Assembly (NCBI RefSeq): GCF_001639275.1
Contig: NZ_LWMU01000022.1
Span: 1 to 52,210 of the forward strand
Reading direction: 5' to 3'
From: Methanobrevibacter oralis
GTDB taxonomy: Archaea; Methanobacteriota; Methanobacteria; Methanobacteriales; Methanobacteriaceae
Length of the DNA stretch: 52,210 nt
A program made the translations under genes and the position numbers. Under the pieces are notes generated by a model, which was not told where the DNA came from, ran no database searches, and worked only from the letters and a program-made list of their open reading frames with translations. Shown in pieces: positions 7,070-16,205 of the stretch (position 1 is the stretch's first letter; each line of letters starts with the position of its first letter).

Positions 7070-10048
7070 AATAATTATTTTTGATTTTAGAGATACTCCA
7101 TTGTAGTATTTATTTCCACTAAACTTGGTGGTAGCTTTAAAAATTCCTTTTTTAGTTAATTTAAGTTTCACAGTAGCTATCCCTTTAGAATCAGTTTTAG
7201 CTTTATAAGTTTTTCCTTTAACTTTTAAGGTAATTCTAGCATTTTTAATAGCTTTTCCAGATTTACTTTTTAAAGTAATTTTGATTTTTTTACTTTTTGC
7301 TTTTGCTTTAAAAGTCTTTTTAGGTACTTTTAAAACAGATTTTTCTTTAATTACTTTAATTGTTCCTGTTGCAATTGTTGATTTGTAAGTAGTATCTCCT
7401 GCAAATTTAATGCTAATTTTTTTACTGCCTAAGCTTTTTACAGCTTTAATAGTAGCTACACCTTTATCATTTGTTTTAATGTTGTAAGTTTTACTGTTGT
7501 AGGTAACTGTAAGAGTTTTATTTGCTAAAACTTTTCCAAATGCATCCTTAAGGATAATTTTATAATTATATCCTGAAACAGCTTTTGTAAGGTAAACATT
7601 TATGGATTTAGGAATTGTAATTTTGCTAGTTATCCTATTAACTGTAATGGTATAGTTTTGAGTAGCACTTGCATAGTTGTCATTTCCAGAATAAATTATA
7701 CTTACGGTATTTATACCATCATTTACATTATAATTGATTTTTGCAGTTCCATTTTCGTCTGTTTTTGTAGTGTAGTTTTTATTATTTACAGTAAAAGTAA
7801 TATTTTGCATTTTAATAGCTTTTCCATCCATATCAGTTAATATTACACTAAATTCACCAGTTTTTGATGTAGTTGTAATATTATTAGCTATAATTTTTAC
7901 AGATTCTTTATCACTGTAGGTTCTAATCACATTATCTTCGCTTTGATACTTATTTTCTGCTTTTGCGATGTATGTTGCAAAGGTTGGTGGAAATGGTAGT
8001 GAATCTAAGCTGTAGTTGTTTTTTCCAATTGTTACATTGTAATAGTTACCACCTAATAAAATAGCTATTCTAACTCCTGTAATTGTATTATTAAATATTA
8101 CTTCATTTCCAGATCCATAAGCGGTAATTCCGCTAATTTTAGAGTTAATAATAGTATTGTTATATACACTATGACCTTTTGAGTGCATTAGATAGATTCC
8201 TTCTTTAGCACCAATTATAGTATTGTTAAATACAGTTACATTTGGTCCGGTTCCATGTCTCACATCAATACCATGGTTAATAGCATTTGTAATGGTGTTG
8301 TTTGCGATAAGACTGTTAGGAGTTCTAAAGTTTAAAATTCCAGTTGTATATACATCATGGATTTTATTATTAGAAATTAATGCATTTCCACTATATTCTA
8401 AATAAATACCCCAGGATGCTCCTTTAATATCAACATTCGTAATTGTAATATTTGTGCTTTTTTGTGTACGGATTCCTGCAGTTTTATATTCATCAGTTTT
8501 TACATTAACTTTAGATGTATTATAACCAAGATATTTAGCAATAATATTTAAGTTACTTACAACTACATTTGTGTTATTAAGAATATATAGTACAGCACGT
8601 TCAGAAAGAGCATATCCTCCTTCTTCAGTAGTTTTTCTAATTTTTTCAGGAACATTAGTCATGTTAACATTGTCATATCCGATTAATGTTGCGTTATTTC
8701 CTATTATCTTAATATTTTTATCTGTATAAATTGAAATATTTCTAAATATTGCATTTCTTTCAAAGGATAAAGTATCTCCATTATGCATAGAGTCAATTAA
8801 CCCTTGGATTTGAGCACTTGTCATTCCATTAGTTACGTTGTATATGTTTCCATTTTGGTTTAAAATTACAGTATAATCAATAGAAATCATTTTTGGTGTT
8901 GCAATATTTACTGTTTGGGTGTAGGTGTTTTCATAAGTGGAACTGTCAGAGTAGGTTCCAACAATTTCAGTTGCTGATTGATAATCACTTTTTGCTTCAG
9001 CTACATAGTATACAAATGTTGGAGGATAAGGTAAGTTATCTAAACTAAAATCATTTTTACCAACAGTAATATTTGAGTATCCTCCACCTAATAGAATACC
9101 TATTCTAGATTTAATTAATGTATTGTTAACTAAAGTAATTAATGATGAACCATAACAACTTATAGAACTTATTGTGTTGTTAATTAATTTATTTCCACTT
9201 ACATAATGTCCTTTAGAATGCATTAGATAGATTCCTTCTTTTGAAGCAATTATTGTATTGTTAATAACTTTAACATTTGGTCCTGTTCCATGTCTCACAT
9301 CGATTCCATGATTTTTAGAATTTTTAATTGTGTTATTTACAATAATACTTCTAGCAGATCCAAAGTTTAAGATACCTGTTGTAGATTGGTCTTGGATTAA
9401 ATTATTACCAATAGTTCCATCATGACAAAAACGATAGTAAAGTCCCCAAGAGGAACCTTTAATAACATTATTTGAAAAATTCAAATTATTACAGTACTCT
9501 GAATAAACAGCAGCATTGCCATAAGCAGTATTTTGTCCAACAATTGTTAAACCAGTAATAATCACATTATTTGTTGTATTTTTAGAGTTTCCTAATATGT
9601 ATAGTGTTGCAAAGTTGCTTATTCCATAACCATTGTCACTTGTTTTGTTATAAATAATACTGGGAGTGTTATTTTGTGAAGGTGTATTATAACCTATTAA
9701 TGTTGCTCCATTACCATTTATTGTAATACTTTTGTTTACATAAATACAAATATCTCTATATTCACCAGCTTCAAAGTTTAAAGTATCTCCATCTTCCATA
9801 GCGTTAATTGTATTTTGGATAGTCGCACTATCTGAACCAATAGTAATATCATAAGATGAAGATAATTTGTTATTTTCATTATTTTGACTTATACTAGCTA
9901 TATCTTGACTTTTTTGAATTTCTAAATTATCACTAGTAGTTAAATTATTATTAGATATATCATCTGCATATACATTAGATAAACTTAAAAAAACAATAAA
10001 AATTAAAAAAATAGCTAAAATAAAACCTTTATTTTTCATTTTAATCAT
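7061..10048 (-). CDS. Adhesin-like protein 2: duplicated beta-helix module and three Ig-like repeats (995 aa)
   Basis: A secreted protein with an N-terminal signal peptide (about 1-29, ending VYADD). Two copies of a module of roughly 300 residues follow (about 68-385 and 405-700). Each has the same order: IQ..I..M..GDTL.F, GNGATLIGY or GNNATLIGY, TGILNF, NHGIDVRHGTGPNV, EGIYLMHSKGH, a run of beta-helix rungs, and LP.PPTF. Three Ig-like (Big-type) repeats follow at about 712-800, 805-893 and 898-995, each with a K.Y..KT...G.A core. There is no C-terminal membrane segment; the very Lys-rich last repeat may bind the wall by charge. Start: ATG 10048 or, two codons in, ATG 10039. The ligand is unknown. 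Confidence 0.87.
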   Translation of the reverse strand: MIKMKNKGFILAIFLIFIVFLSLSNVYADDISNNNLTTSDNLEIQKSQDIASISQNNENNKLSSSYDITIGSDSATIQNTINAMEDGDTLNFEAGEYRDICIYVNKSITINGNGATLIGYNTPSQNNTPSIIYNKTSDNGYGISNFATLYILGNSKNTTNNVIITGLTIVGQNTAYGNAAVYSEYCNNLNFSNNVIKGSSWGLYYRFCHDGTIGNNLIQDQSTTGILNFGSARSIIVNNTIKNSKNHGIDVRHGTGPNVKVINNTIIASKEGIYLMHSKGHYVSGNKLINNTISSISCYGSSLITLVNNTLIKSRIGILLGGGYSNITVGKNDFSLDNLPYPPTFVYYVAEAKSDYQSATEIVGTYSDSSTYENTYTQTVNIATPKMISIDYTVILNQNGNIYNVTNGMTSAQIQGLIDSMHNGDTLSFERNAIFRNISIYTDKNIKIIGNNATLIGYDNVNMTNVPEKIRKTTEEGGYALSERAVLYILNNTNVVVSNLNIIAKYLGYNTSKVNVKTDEYKTAGIRTQKSTNITITNVDIKGASWGIYLEYSGNALISNNKIHDVYTTGILNFRTPNSLIANNTITNAINHGIDVRHGTGPNVTVFNNTIIGAKEGIYLMHSKGHSVYNNTIINSKISGITAYGSGNEVIFNNTITGVRIAILLGGNYYNVTIGKNNYSLDSLPFPPTFATYIAKAENKYQSEDNVIRTYSDKESVKIIANNITTTSKTGEFSVILTDMDGKAIKMQNITFTVNNKNYTTKTDENGTAKINYNVNDGINTVSIIYSGNDNYASATQNYTITVNRITSKITIPKSINVYLTKAVSGYNYKIILKDAFGKVLANKTLTVTYNSKTYNIKTNDKGVATIKAVKSLGSKKISIKFAGDTTYKSTIATGTIKVIKEKSVLKVPKKTFKAKAKSKKIKITLKSKSGKAIKNARITLKVKGKTYKAKTDSKGIATVKLKLTKKGIFKATTKFSGNKYYNGVSLKSKIIIKK

Positions 10049-10286
10049 CTTATTAATTATTTTTTTATATTACTTATTAATTTAATCGATAAGTAATAAT
10101 TTATATTTTGTATTTTTTTATATTTAAACTAATTTAATAATTGAATTATTTTCTTTTAATTAGATTTTAAAAAGATTTATATTAGTTAACAATAAAAATA
10201 ATAAATATTAATCAATAAGTATATTATATCACTTCGATAAGATATGCTTGCTAATTGATTAAAATAGTAAATGAGATGATTTGTAT
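10049..10286. promoter_or_regulatory. Divergent promoter region between adhesins 2 and 3
   Basis: The region carries two inverted repeats: ATTACTTAT (10069-10077) with ATAAGTAAT (10089-10097), a perfect 9-bp dyad near the adhesin 2 start, and TTAATCAAT (10208-10216) with ATTGATTAA (10254-10262), a perfect 9-bp dyad near the adhesin 3 start. A possible TATA element is at about 10170-10180 (GATTTATATTA). Confidence 0.4.
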
Positions 10287-11939
10287 ATGGATAAAAAAGT
10301 TTTTTGCCTTTTTTTCATATGTTTTATTGGACTATTCGTTATTTCATCTGTGAATGCAGTTGAGGATAAAATTACATCTGATTATCAAGTTACAAGTGAT
10401 TTATCTAATGAGGACATTCAAAAAGTGTTTGATAGTGCAAATGATGGAGATACAATCGAATTTAAAAGTAAGGAATATAAAAACATATCTTTAGTTGTAG
10501 ATAAAAAATTAAACATTATATCAAAGGTTAATAGTAATATTCATGTTTCTTTTGACATTAAAAATTTAAGAATAAATAAAACATTTGGATTTTACTTTAC
10601 ACCTAATAGTAAAGGAAGCCTTTTATCTGGAATTACTATTGTAGCTAATTCTGCTGACTATGGAATTGTTTTAAATTCTTCTGATAATACTATAATTAAA
10701 AACAATATAATTACTGGTGGAGCTAATAGTATTTTAATTAGGAATTCTCATAATGTTGGTTTAACTTATAATGATATTTCTAAGGCTATTAAAAATGGTG
10801 TTCAACTTCAAAATGTAAAAAACAGTTTATTTTACAATAATAAAATATCATATAATGGAAGATCTGGAATAGAGACTTCTAACATTGATAATAACAATAT
10901 TTCATATAATATCATTCATCATAATAGATTCAATGGAATTTCAATGTATAATGAGTCTTCATCTAATTCTATTAAACATAATAATGTTTATGAAAATACT
11001 AATGGTATTTACATTGATTCTAACTCAAAATATGATATTATTAATGCTAATACATTTACCTCAAATCGTCGTGATCCTAATTGTGAATTGGGAGGCTATG
11101 AAAGTGGTAATGGATTATTATTTGGAGCTGATTTTAAAACAGCAAAAGAAGGTTCAGCTGCTAGATTACAAGTCAAATATAATGTTTTAACACATAATGA
11201 GCAGTATCAAGCTAAAAATAATCCAGAATTACCAGTTTTCAAATTAGGTGATAATTGGTTTGATTCCACTGATGATTCAAATACATTCGTTTGTCCTATG
11301 CTTCTTGCAGGTATTATGAAATTAGATACAATCTCTGTAAAAAATGGAATTGGTCTTCAAATGTATGATACTAATGGAAATGAAGTAAAAGAATTTGCTA
11401 CATTTGATACTAAAGTAAATGTTGATGGAAAGCAATACACTGCTAAATTTGTCAATGGTAGAGCAATTATCGATGCAAAATTAGATTCAAATAAAGAATA
11501 TGATGTTGAAGTTGAAATTGGAGGAAAATTTGTAAAATATAAATATAAAGCAACTGGTGAAAAAGATAATAATAATGCAAATAATAAAAAGCCAGATACA
11601 ACAAATTCAGGATCTTTTAATACTAATAGATCATCTAAACAAGGAAATGGTGATTCAAATTCACCAAATAATCATATTTCTAATTCTAATAGTTCATCTA
11701 AAAAATATGGATCTAATAGTTCAGATATATATTCAAATGATTATTCTGATAATGGGCAAAATACAATCTCCAATGGTGATTCTAATGCCAATGGAGATGA
11801 ATCAAAAGAAGGAAAAGCTTATGAAGTTGTTCCTGAAAGTAAAATATCAAAATCACTTACAGAAACTTCGGGCATTGTTGTACTGATTATGGTATTTTTA
11901 ATGATTTTATTTATATTTGGATATAGGCGTGGGCAATAA
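10287..11939 (+). CDS. Adhesin-like protein 3: beta-helix, Asn/Ser-rich stalk, C-terminal membrane anchor
   Basis: A secreted and anchored surface protein of 550 residues. Signal peptide 1-24 (MDKKVF plus a hydrophobic run ending SSVNA), right-handed beta-helix of the NosD / pectate-lyase type (about 40-300, rungs such as NNIITGG, NKISYNGRSGIE), a small beta domain (about 330-420), a low-complexity Asn/Ser/Asp stalk (about 424-506), and a transmembrane segment (about 528-546) ending YRRGQ. ATG 10287 is preferred over the in-frame TTG 10281, although the GATGAT site upstream (10275-10280) could serve either. It is divergent from adhesin 2. Substrate or partner unknown. Confidence 0.85.
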   Translation: MDKKVFCLFFICFIGLFVISSVNAVEDKITSDYQVTSDLSNEDIQKVFDSANDGDTIEFKSKEYKNISLVVDKKLNIISKVNSNIHVSFDIKNLRINKTFGFYFTPNSKGSLLSGITIVANSADYGIVLNSSDNTIIKNNIITGGANSILIRNSHNVGLTYNDISKAIKNGVQLQNVKNSLFYNNKISYNGRSGIETSNIDNNNISYNIIHHNRFNGISMYNESSSNSIKHNNVYENTNGIYIDSNSKYDIINANTFTSNRRDPNCELGGYESGNGLLFGADFKTAKEGSAARLQVKYNVLTHNEQYQAKNNPELPVFKLGDNWFDSTDDSNTFVCPMLLAGIMKLDTISVKNGIGLQMYDTNGNEVKEFATFDTKVNVDGKQYTAKFVNGRAIIDAKLDSNKEYDVEVEIGGKFVKYKYKATGEKDNNNANNKKPDTTNSGSFNTNRSSKQGNGDSNSPNNHISNSNSSSKKYGSNSSDIYSNDYSDNGQNTISNGDSNANGDESKEGKAYEVVPESKISKSLTETSGIVVLIMVFLMILFIFGYRRGQ

Positions 11940-11990
11940 CGACTAATCCTATTTTTTTTATTTATACTAGTTCTAACAATGTTATTAGCG

Positions 11991-12398
11991 ATGATAGTTA
12001 AAAATGATTCTTTAAAGATCAATTCAAATAAAAATTTTGAAATTATTGATATTACTTCTCAAATTACAGAAAAAATACTTATCAAAGATGGTATTGTTAA
12101 TATCTTTTCAAAACATTCTACTTCTGCTATTTTAGTAAATGAAAATGAGGAAGGTCTTTTAAGAGATTTAGAATTAATTTTAAATGATATGATTTCAGAT
12201 AATTATTCTTATGAACATGATATGATTGATAATAATGCGAAATCTCATTTAAAGTCATTTATTTTATCATCAAGTGAAACAATTCCCATTAAAAATTCTA
12301 AACTCGACCTTGGAATTTGGCAATCAGTATTTTTTGTTGAACTTGATGGGCCACGAAATAATCGAATAGTCGATTTAACATTTATGGGTGAAAAATGA
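11991..12398 (+). CDS. YjbQ / UPF0047 family protein (secondary thiamine-phosphate synthase type)
   Basis: A small cytosolic enzyme family whose E. coli member YjbQ has weak thiamine-phosphate synthase activity; the physiological role is unsettled. Family marks are visible: HSTSAILVNENEEGLL, YEHD, AKSHLKS, and LGIWQSVFFVELDGPRNNR, with conserved His residues and a final MGEK. The ATG at 11991 gives the usual N-terminus (MIVKNDSLK); ATG 11979 would add four residues. The stop overlaps the next ATG (ATGA). Confidence 0.85.
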   Translation: MIVKNDSLKINSNKNFEIIDITSQITEKILIKDGIVNIFSKHSTSAILVNENEEGLLRDLELILNDMISDNYSYEHDMIDNNAKSHLKSFILSSSETIPIKNSKLDLGIWQSVFFVELDGPRNNRIVDLTFMGEK

Positions 12399-12505
12399 AA
12401 AAACTACTTTTAGTATTAGCTATCTTAATTTTGGTGATAGTTTTGAAATCGACCTTTTCAAATGACACATCACATATTACTCAAATGAAAAAATTAGGGT
12501 ATTGA
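12395..12505 (+). CDS. 36-residue membrane peptide overlapping yjbQ
   Basis: The frame begins with ATG 12395, sharing ATGA with the yjbQ stop, a typical sign of translational coupling. It encodes MKKLLLVLAILILVIVLKST, a strong single membrane segment or uncleaved signal, then a short polar tail ending LGY. It is too short for most gene callers. Nothing is known of its role. It ends six bases before the convergent pheT stop. Confidence 0.45.
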   Translation: MKKLLLVLAILILVIVLKSTFSNDTSHITQMKKLGY

Positions 12506-12511
12506 ATTTAA

Positions 12512-14167
12512 TTAAGAAATAAATTCAATTTCAAAAGCAATAACAGGATATTCTAAGTTAAAATTACTAATTACTTCTGGTGAAATTTCACCAAAGAATC
12601 CTCTAATTGAACTATTTTTAGAATCTCCTTTTAAATCACTAGCTCGGCCTGAAATAAATGATGGATTTTCACTATCAGAAATTTCCATAGAGTAGCCTAG
12701 ATTAGAAACAGTACTTGTTACAACGGATTTAATTTCAGTGAAATTTGCAGTAGAATGACAGATTAACCCAGCTAGTTTTTTAGAAGTTCTAACCTTATTT
12801 TCTTTACTTTCATCAAGATATAAAACATCTCCAATTTCAAATATTTTTTGAGGTAAATCTTCATGCTTGTTATCTTCTAAAAATTCCATTAAACTGTTAA
12901 TTAAACTAGTACGAATCATAGTCCGATCAATTGTAATAGGTCTTGATACTTGAACGTGGTCTTCTTCTTTTTGTAACATATTTGTATAGTGAGCTTTTTC
13001 ATTAGTAAGCATTAAACTCATAATTTCTTGAAAACCTAATCCAATCATTACTTCACGAATGGTATTTTCTGATTTAATCCAGTCATTTTCATGAGCTACT
13101 GTATTTACATTTGGAAGTTTCGCTACAACATTATTAATTCTATATTGAACAGCAATATTTTCAACAATATCAACTTCGTGTAAAATATCAATTCTATAAG
13201 ATGGAATAAATACTTTTAATTCGTTTTCATTAATAATTTCAGCATCAAAACGAGTTTTAAGTAATAATTTATGAATCTCTTCTGCATTTAAATCTGTTCC
13301 ACCAATTAATTTATTAGTAACATCAACATGAACATTTTTAATTTGAGGAGATAAATCTGGACTAACAATACTTTTATCAACATATCTAACTTCCATACTT
13401 TTAATTTTCCCTCCAACTTCTGCAAATGAGGAACAAATAATATTTAAAGTTTGATTAACAGCTTTTTCATCGGTTCCAGTCACATCAACAATAATATTTG
13501 CAGTATCTTCTTTAAGTTTAGTAAGTTCTCCATTAATAATGGGAGGCATTGAAAGAATTTGGTTATCTTTATCTAAAATTAAAGGATACTTATCGAAATC
13601 TTCAATTAGATGAGCATAATCAACACCTTTTTCATGTTTAGTTAAGATTTCATAAGGCGTCATAGTAGATGATTTTTCAAGAGGAATAAATTCATTTTCA
13701 TCTTTAGCAGTTGCAATGTATTTATATGGAGCATTAACAACATCTGCATTGTGAATACCAATAGCTACTTTTTTTCTATCTCTTCCAATAACCCAATGGA
13801 GATTTTCTTGAAAATCCATAATGTACTTGAGTTTATCTCCTTTAAAATCAACCCCTTCAATTTTCGCAAAAGCAATATAGGGCCTAATTTTAGCTACTTG
13901 TTCATCAACAACTACAAATTCTCCAGATGGTGTTACTTCATAATTTGGAAGACCAATTTCTTGGCCAATAAAACCCTTAAAAGATCTAGCTACTCCTTCA
14001 ACAGATAAATTATCTGGACGGTTAGGGAAGAATTCTACTTTAATTTCTTCATCATCAAAATCTTCAATATCACTACTCATCATGGGGAGAGTGTCTATTA
14101 ATTCATCTTTTTTAATATTTATTCCTAAATCTTTTAAATCTTGATATTTGAATGTAATAACTGGCAT
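12512..14167 (-). CDS. pheT: Phenylalanine--tRNA ligase beta subunit, archaeal type
   Basis: Partner of PheS in the alpha2-beta2 synthetase that charges tRNA-Phe (EC 6.1.1.20). At 551 residues it has archaeal/eukaryal length, without the N-terminal tRNA-binding domain of bacterial PheT. Visible features: VEFFPNRPDNLSVEGVARS near the N-terminus, a B3/B4 editing region, a B5 region (about 270-350, ending YRIDILHEVDIVENIA), and a catalytic-like fold in the C-terminal third. pheS is not in the window. The membrane protein gene immediately upstream ends 15 bases before this start, so the two probably share a transcript. Confidence 0.95.
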   Translation of the reverse strand: MPVITFKYQDLKDLGINIKKDELIDTLPMMSSDIEDFDDEEIKVEFFPNRPDNLSVEGVARSFKGFIGQEIGLPNYEVTPSGEFVVVDEQVAKIRPYIAFAKIEGVDFKGDKLKYIMDFQENLHWVIGRDRKKVAIGIHNADVVNAPYKYIATAKDENEFIPLEKSSTMTPYEILTKHEKGVDYAHLIEDFDKYPLILDKDNQILSMPPIINGELTKLKEDTANIIVDVTGTDEKAVNQTLNIICSSFAEVGGKIKSMEVRYVDKSIVSPDLSPQIKNVHVDVTNKLIGGTDLNAEEIHKLLLKTRFDAEIINENELKVFIPSYRIDILHEVDIVENIAVQYRINNVVAKLPNVNTVAHENDWIKSENTIREVMIGLGFQEIMSLMLTNEKAHYTNMLQKEEDHVQVSRPITIDRTMIRTSLINSLMEFLEDNKHEDLPQKIFEIGDVLYLDESKENKVRTSKKLAGLICHSTANFTEIKSVVTSTVSNLGYSMEISDSENPSFISGRASDLKGDSKNSSIRGFFGEISPEVISNFNLEYPVIAFEIEFIS

Positions 14168-14182
14168 TTATTTATACTCCTA

Positions 14183-14539
14183 TTATAATCCGTATATTGC
14201 AATAAAAAATGCGGATTCAATTAAAAAATGTAAAGCTCTGTGTTCTAATTCACCCATATGGCTAATTAGAATTGTATGACTTATATCAATTATAAAATGA
14301 ATTAGAGCTGCAAGGATACCTATTTGTGGTGATAAAAAAACTATTGACAATATAATAAAATGAAATCCTGCTTCCATTAGCTCGTGAATAATCCATGTTT
14401 GCCATCTAGAATGAACAGATTTGTCAATAAGACCACCTAAGATTATGTAAAAGCTATTTAAGACTTTCCACATTAATTGCGTGTGTAGTAGGTCACTTAT
14501 AGCTAATACAATTGCTACATAAAACCACAATAAATTCAT
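14183..14539 (-). CDS. Conserved membrane protein upstream of pheT (118 aa), function unknown
   Basis: Three to four hydrophobic segments carry an unusual number of His residues (SDLLHTQ, IHELMEAGFHF, IHFIIDISHTI, HMGELEHRALHFL). The pattern recalls DUF3307-like membrane proteins and membrane metal-binding or hydrolase-like proteins, but no family is assigned. It ends 15 bases before pheT and is probably co-transcribed with it. The upstream side is the edge of the IS island, about 70 bases from the first IS-like sequence. Confidence 0.7.
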   Translation of the reverse strand: MNLLWFYVAIVLAISDLLHTQLMWKVLNSFYIILGGLIDKSVHSRWQTWIIHELMEAGFHFIILSIVFLSPQIGILAALIHFIIDISHTILISHMGELEHRALHFLIESAFFIAIYGL

Positions 14540-14612
14540 TATATACAGTCCTTTTCCATTGATAACATTACTATTTATTAATTTTTTTTATATAATAAGA
14601 TTACTAATTCGT

Positions 14613-14629
14613 GACTGTCAATTTGTTAG
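14613..14629 (+). mobile_element. Solo fragment of the edge-IS terminal repeat
   Basis: GACTGTCAATTTGTTAG here matches the core of the IS end at 52087-52103 and the inverse at 109-125. No rest of that element follows. The IS1182-type copy B starts 34 bases later. Confidence 0.5.
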
Positions 14630-14986
14630 TTGATAAATAAATTTTTTACTATTTTACTTAATGAATGTTGGCAGAAATTATTGAGTTTTAATTAATGTTC
14701 ATTTTCATATTTTATTATTTTTTTTCATGCGATTTCGCTTCTTTTTTTAATTTAATAGTTAAATTCAAATATATTTTCAGTTATTTTTTATTGTTTTTTT
14801 GGTTTGTTATATTGCTTGTTAATAATTTATTATTTTTAATTAAAGTTATTAAATTCTATTTATATTAGAATATATGTATTTATAATTGATTTAATGATTG
14901 TTTGAATTGAATTTTTTGTGTTTTGGTTATTATGGTTGTGAATTGCTATATTTTGAAATGATTTTTAGTAAAAGGATGATGTGAAA

Positions 14987-16187
14987 ATGAAAGAAGAATT
15001 TAAAGTTATGTATTTGGCTTCGGTTATTGTGGGATGGTACTTTTGATTACTTTAAAATTGAACGTGTAACCTCAAATGTGGATAAACCTCATTTTAATAC
15101 TTAAAAGTATGATAAAACTAATTTATGGTAGTATTAATAAAATTACTGGTTTTGTGGAGTTAGCTTTATAAAATTCTAGGTTTATAATTGTTTTGTAATC
15201 AAATATTGTTTATAATGGGAATTGAAGCTAGTGGGTAGGACAGTTATGGGATTATAAAATTTTTGTTTTCAACAATATTTATCGATTTGATAATATGGCT
15301 TTTATTCTTATTGTGGTTAATAGGTTTTAAGTTTTAACTGATTTTGAACATATATATTCAATTGATGGCGCAATAAAAAGAGCTTATAACTCTTTATTTA
15401 ATATGATTAAAAAAAAGATTATTAGTATTATTTATATAAGGACATTATATGGTTTAGGAATTGTCTAAAAATGAAATCAAAAGGCTTAGGTGAAGTGTAA
15501 AGAAATCATATGTAATGAATCTATTATCAGGATGAGGAGAAAGTTGTATATTACTTTTTTTTTATTGGTGGTTATTTATTTGGATTGTTCGGGGGTCAAA
15601 AAAAGTTTTTGGCTTTAAAGTGGATAATGAATGCTATATTTGATGAAAGCTAAATGATAAAAGGACAAGGATATTTCCAAAATTTATTCATTATAAATTG
15701 TTCAGTTGGGAAGAGATACTCAAGTCTAATTTATGGATTAATGTGGTTGTTAATGTTGTTTAAAATCCCCATTATGATTATCATATCAAATTCCAGTATA
15801 TTTAATGAATCCAAATCTTTTACTAATTTAAACTTTAAAGTTCAAATAATTAGGTGCAGATACAATCCATATTCAATGTTAGCTAAACTTGAATTACCTA
15901 TCTTCACGAAGTTTCCTATGAAACTGAATGTTTAATGTCTTCAGAAGAAGGAATAAAATGAATATAGAAATTACATTTAAAAACAGTAGAAGCACACAAT
16001 GGCACATTTAAAAAAATTTGCCATTTATGATGACATTCCAATAAAAGGTTTAAAAAGAGTTCAAAACCTAATATTCATGATTGTATCATCATACAACCTA
16101 ATAAGATTATATAATTCTAATTAAAGAAAAAAAAATATGGATTTACATCCGACTATTAATTCAGTAAAGTTCGTATCATTAACTTAA
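14987..16187 (+). pseudogene. Decayed IS1182-type transposase (copy B)
   Basis: Plus-strand fragments correspond to the transposase of copy C. ATG 14987 begins a KEEFKVMYLA fragment, and the same C-terminal end (VSLT, stop 16185-16187) closes the gene. Between them are multiple stops and frameshifts. One fragment at 15654-15935 stays open for 93 codons by chance of decay and should not be called a gene. Confidence 0.7.
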
Positions 16188-16205
16188 AAAAAAATAAGAG
16201 TACTA

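Noticed and set aside
10885-11886. Open frames in another reading frame inside adhesin 3
   Set aside because: They consist of Ile/Met/Gln-rich low-complexity sequence from shifted reading of Asn/Ser codons. No start signal is present.
15654-15935. A 93-codon open frame on the plus strand
   Set aside because: It lies inside the decayed IS1182-type copy B and aligns with transposase sequence of copies A and C. It is a fragment of a pseudogene.
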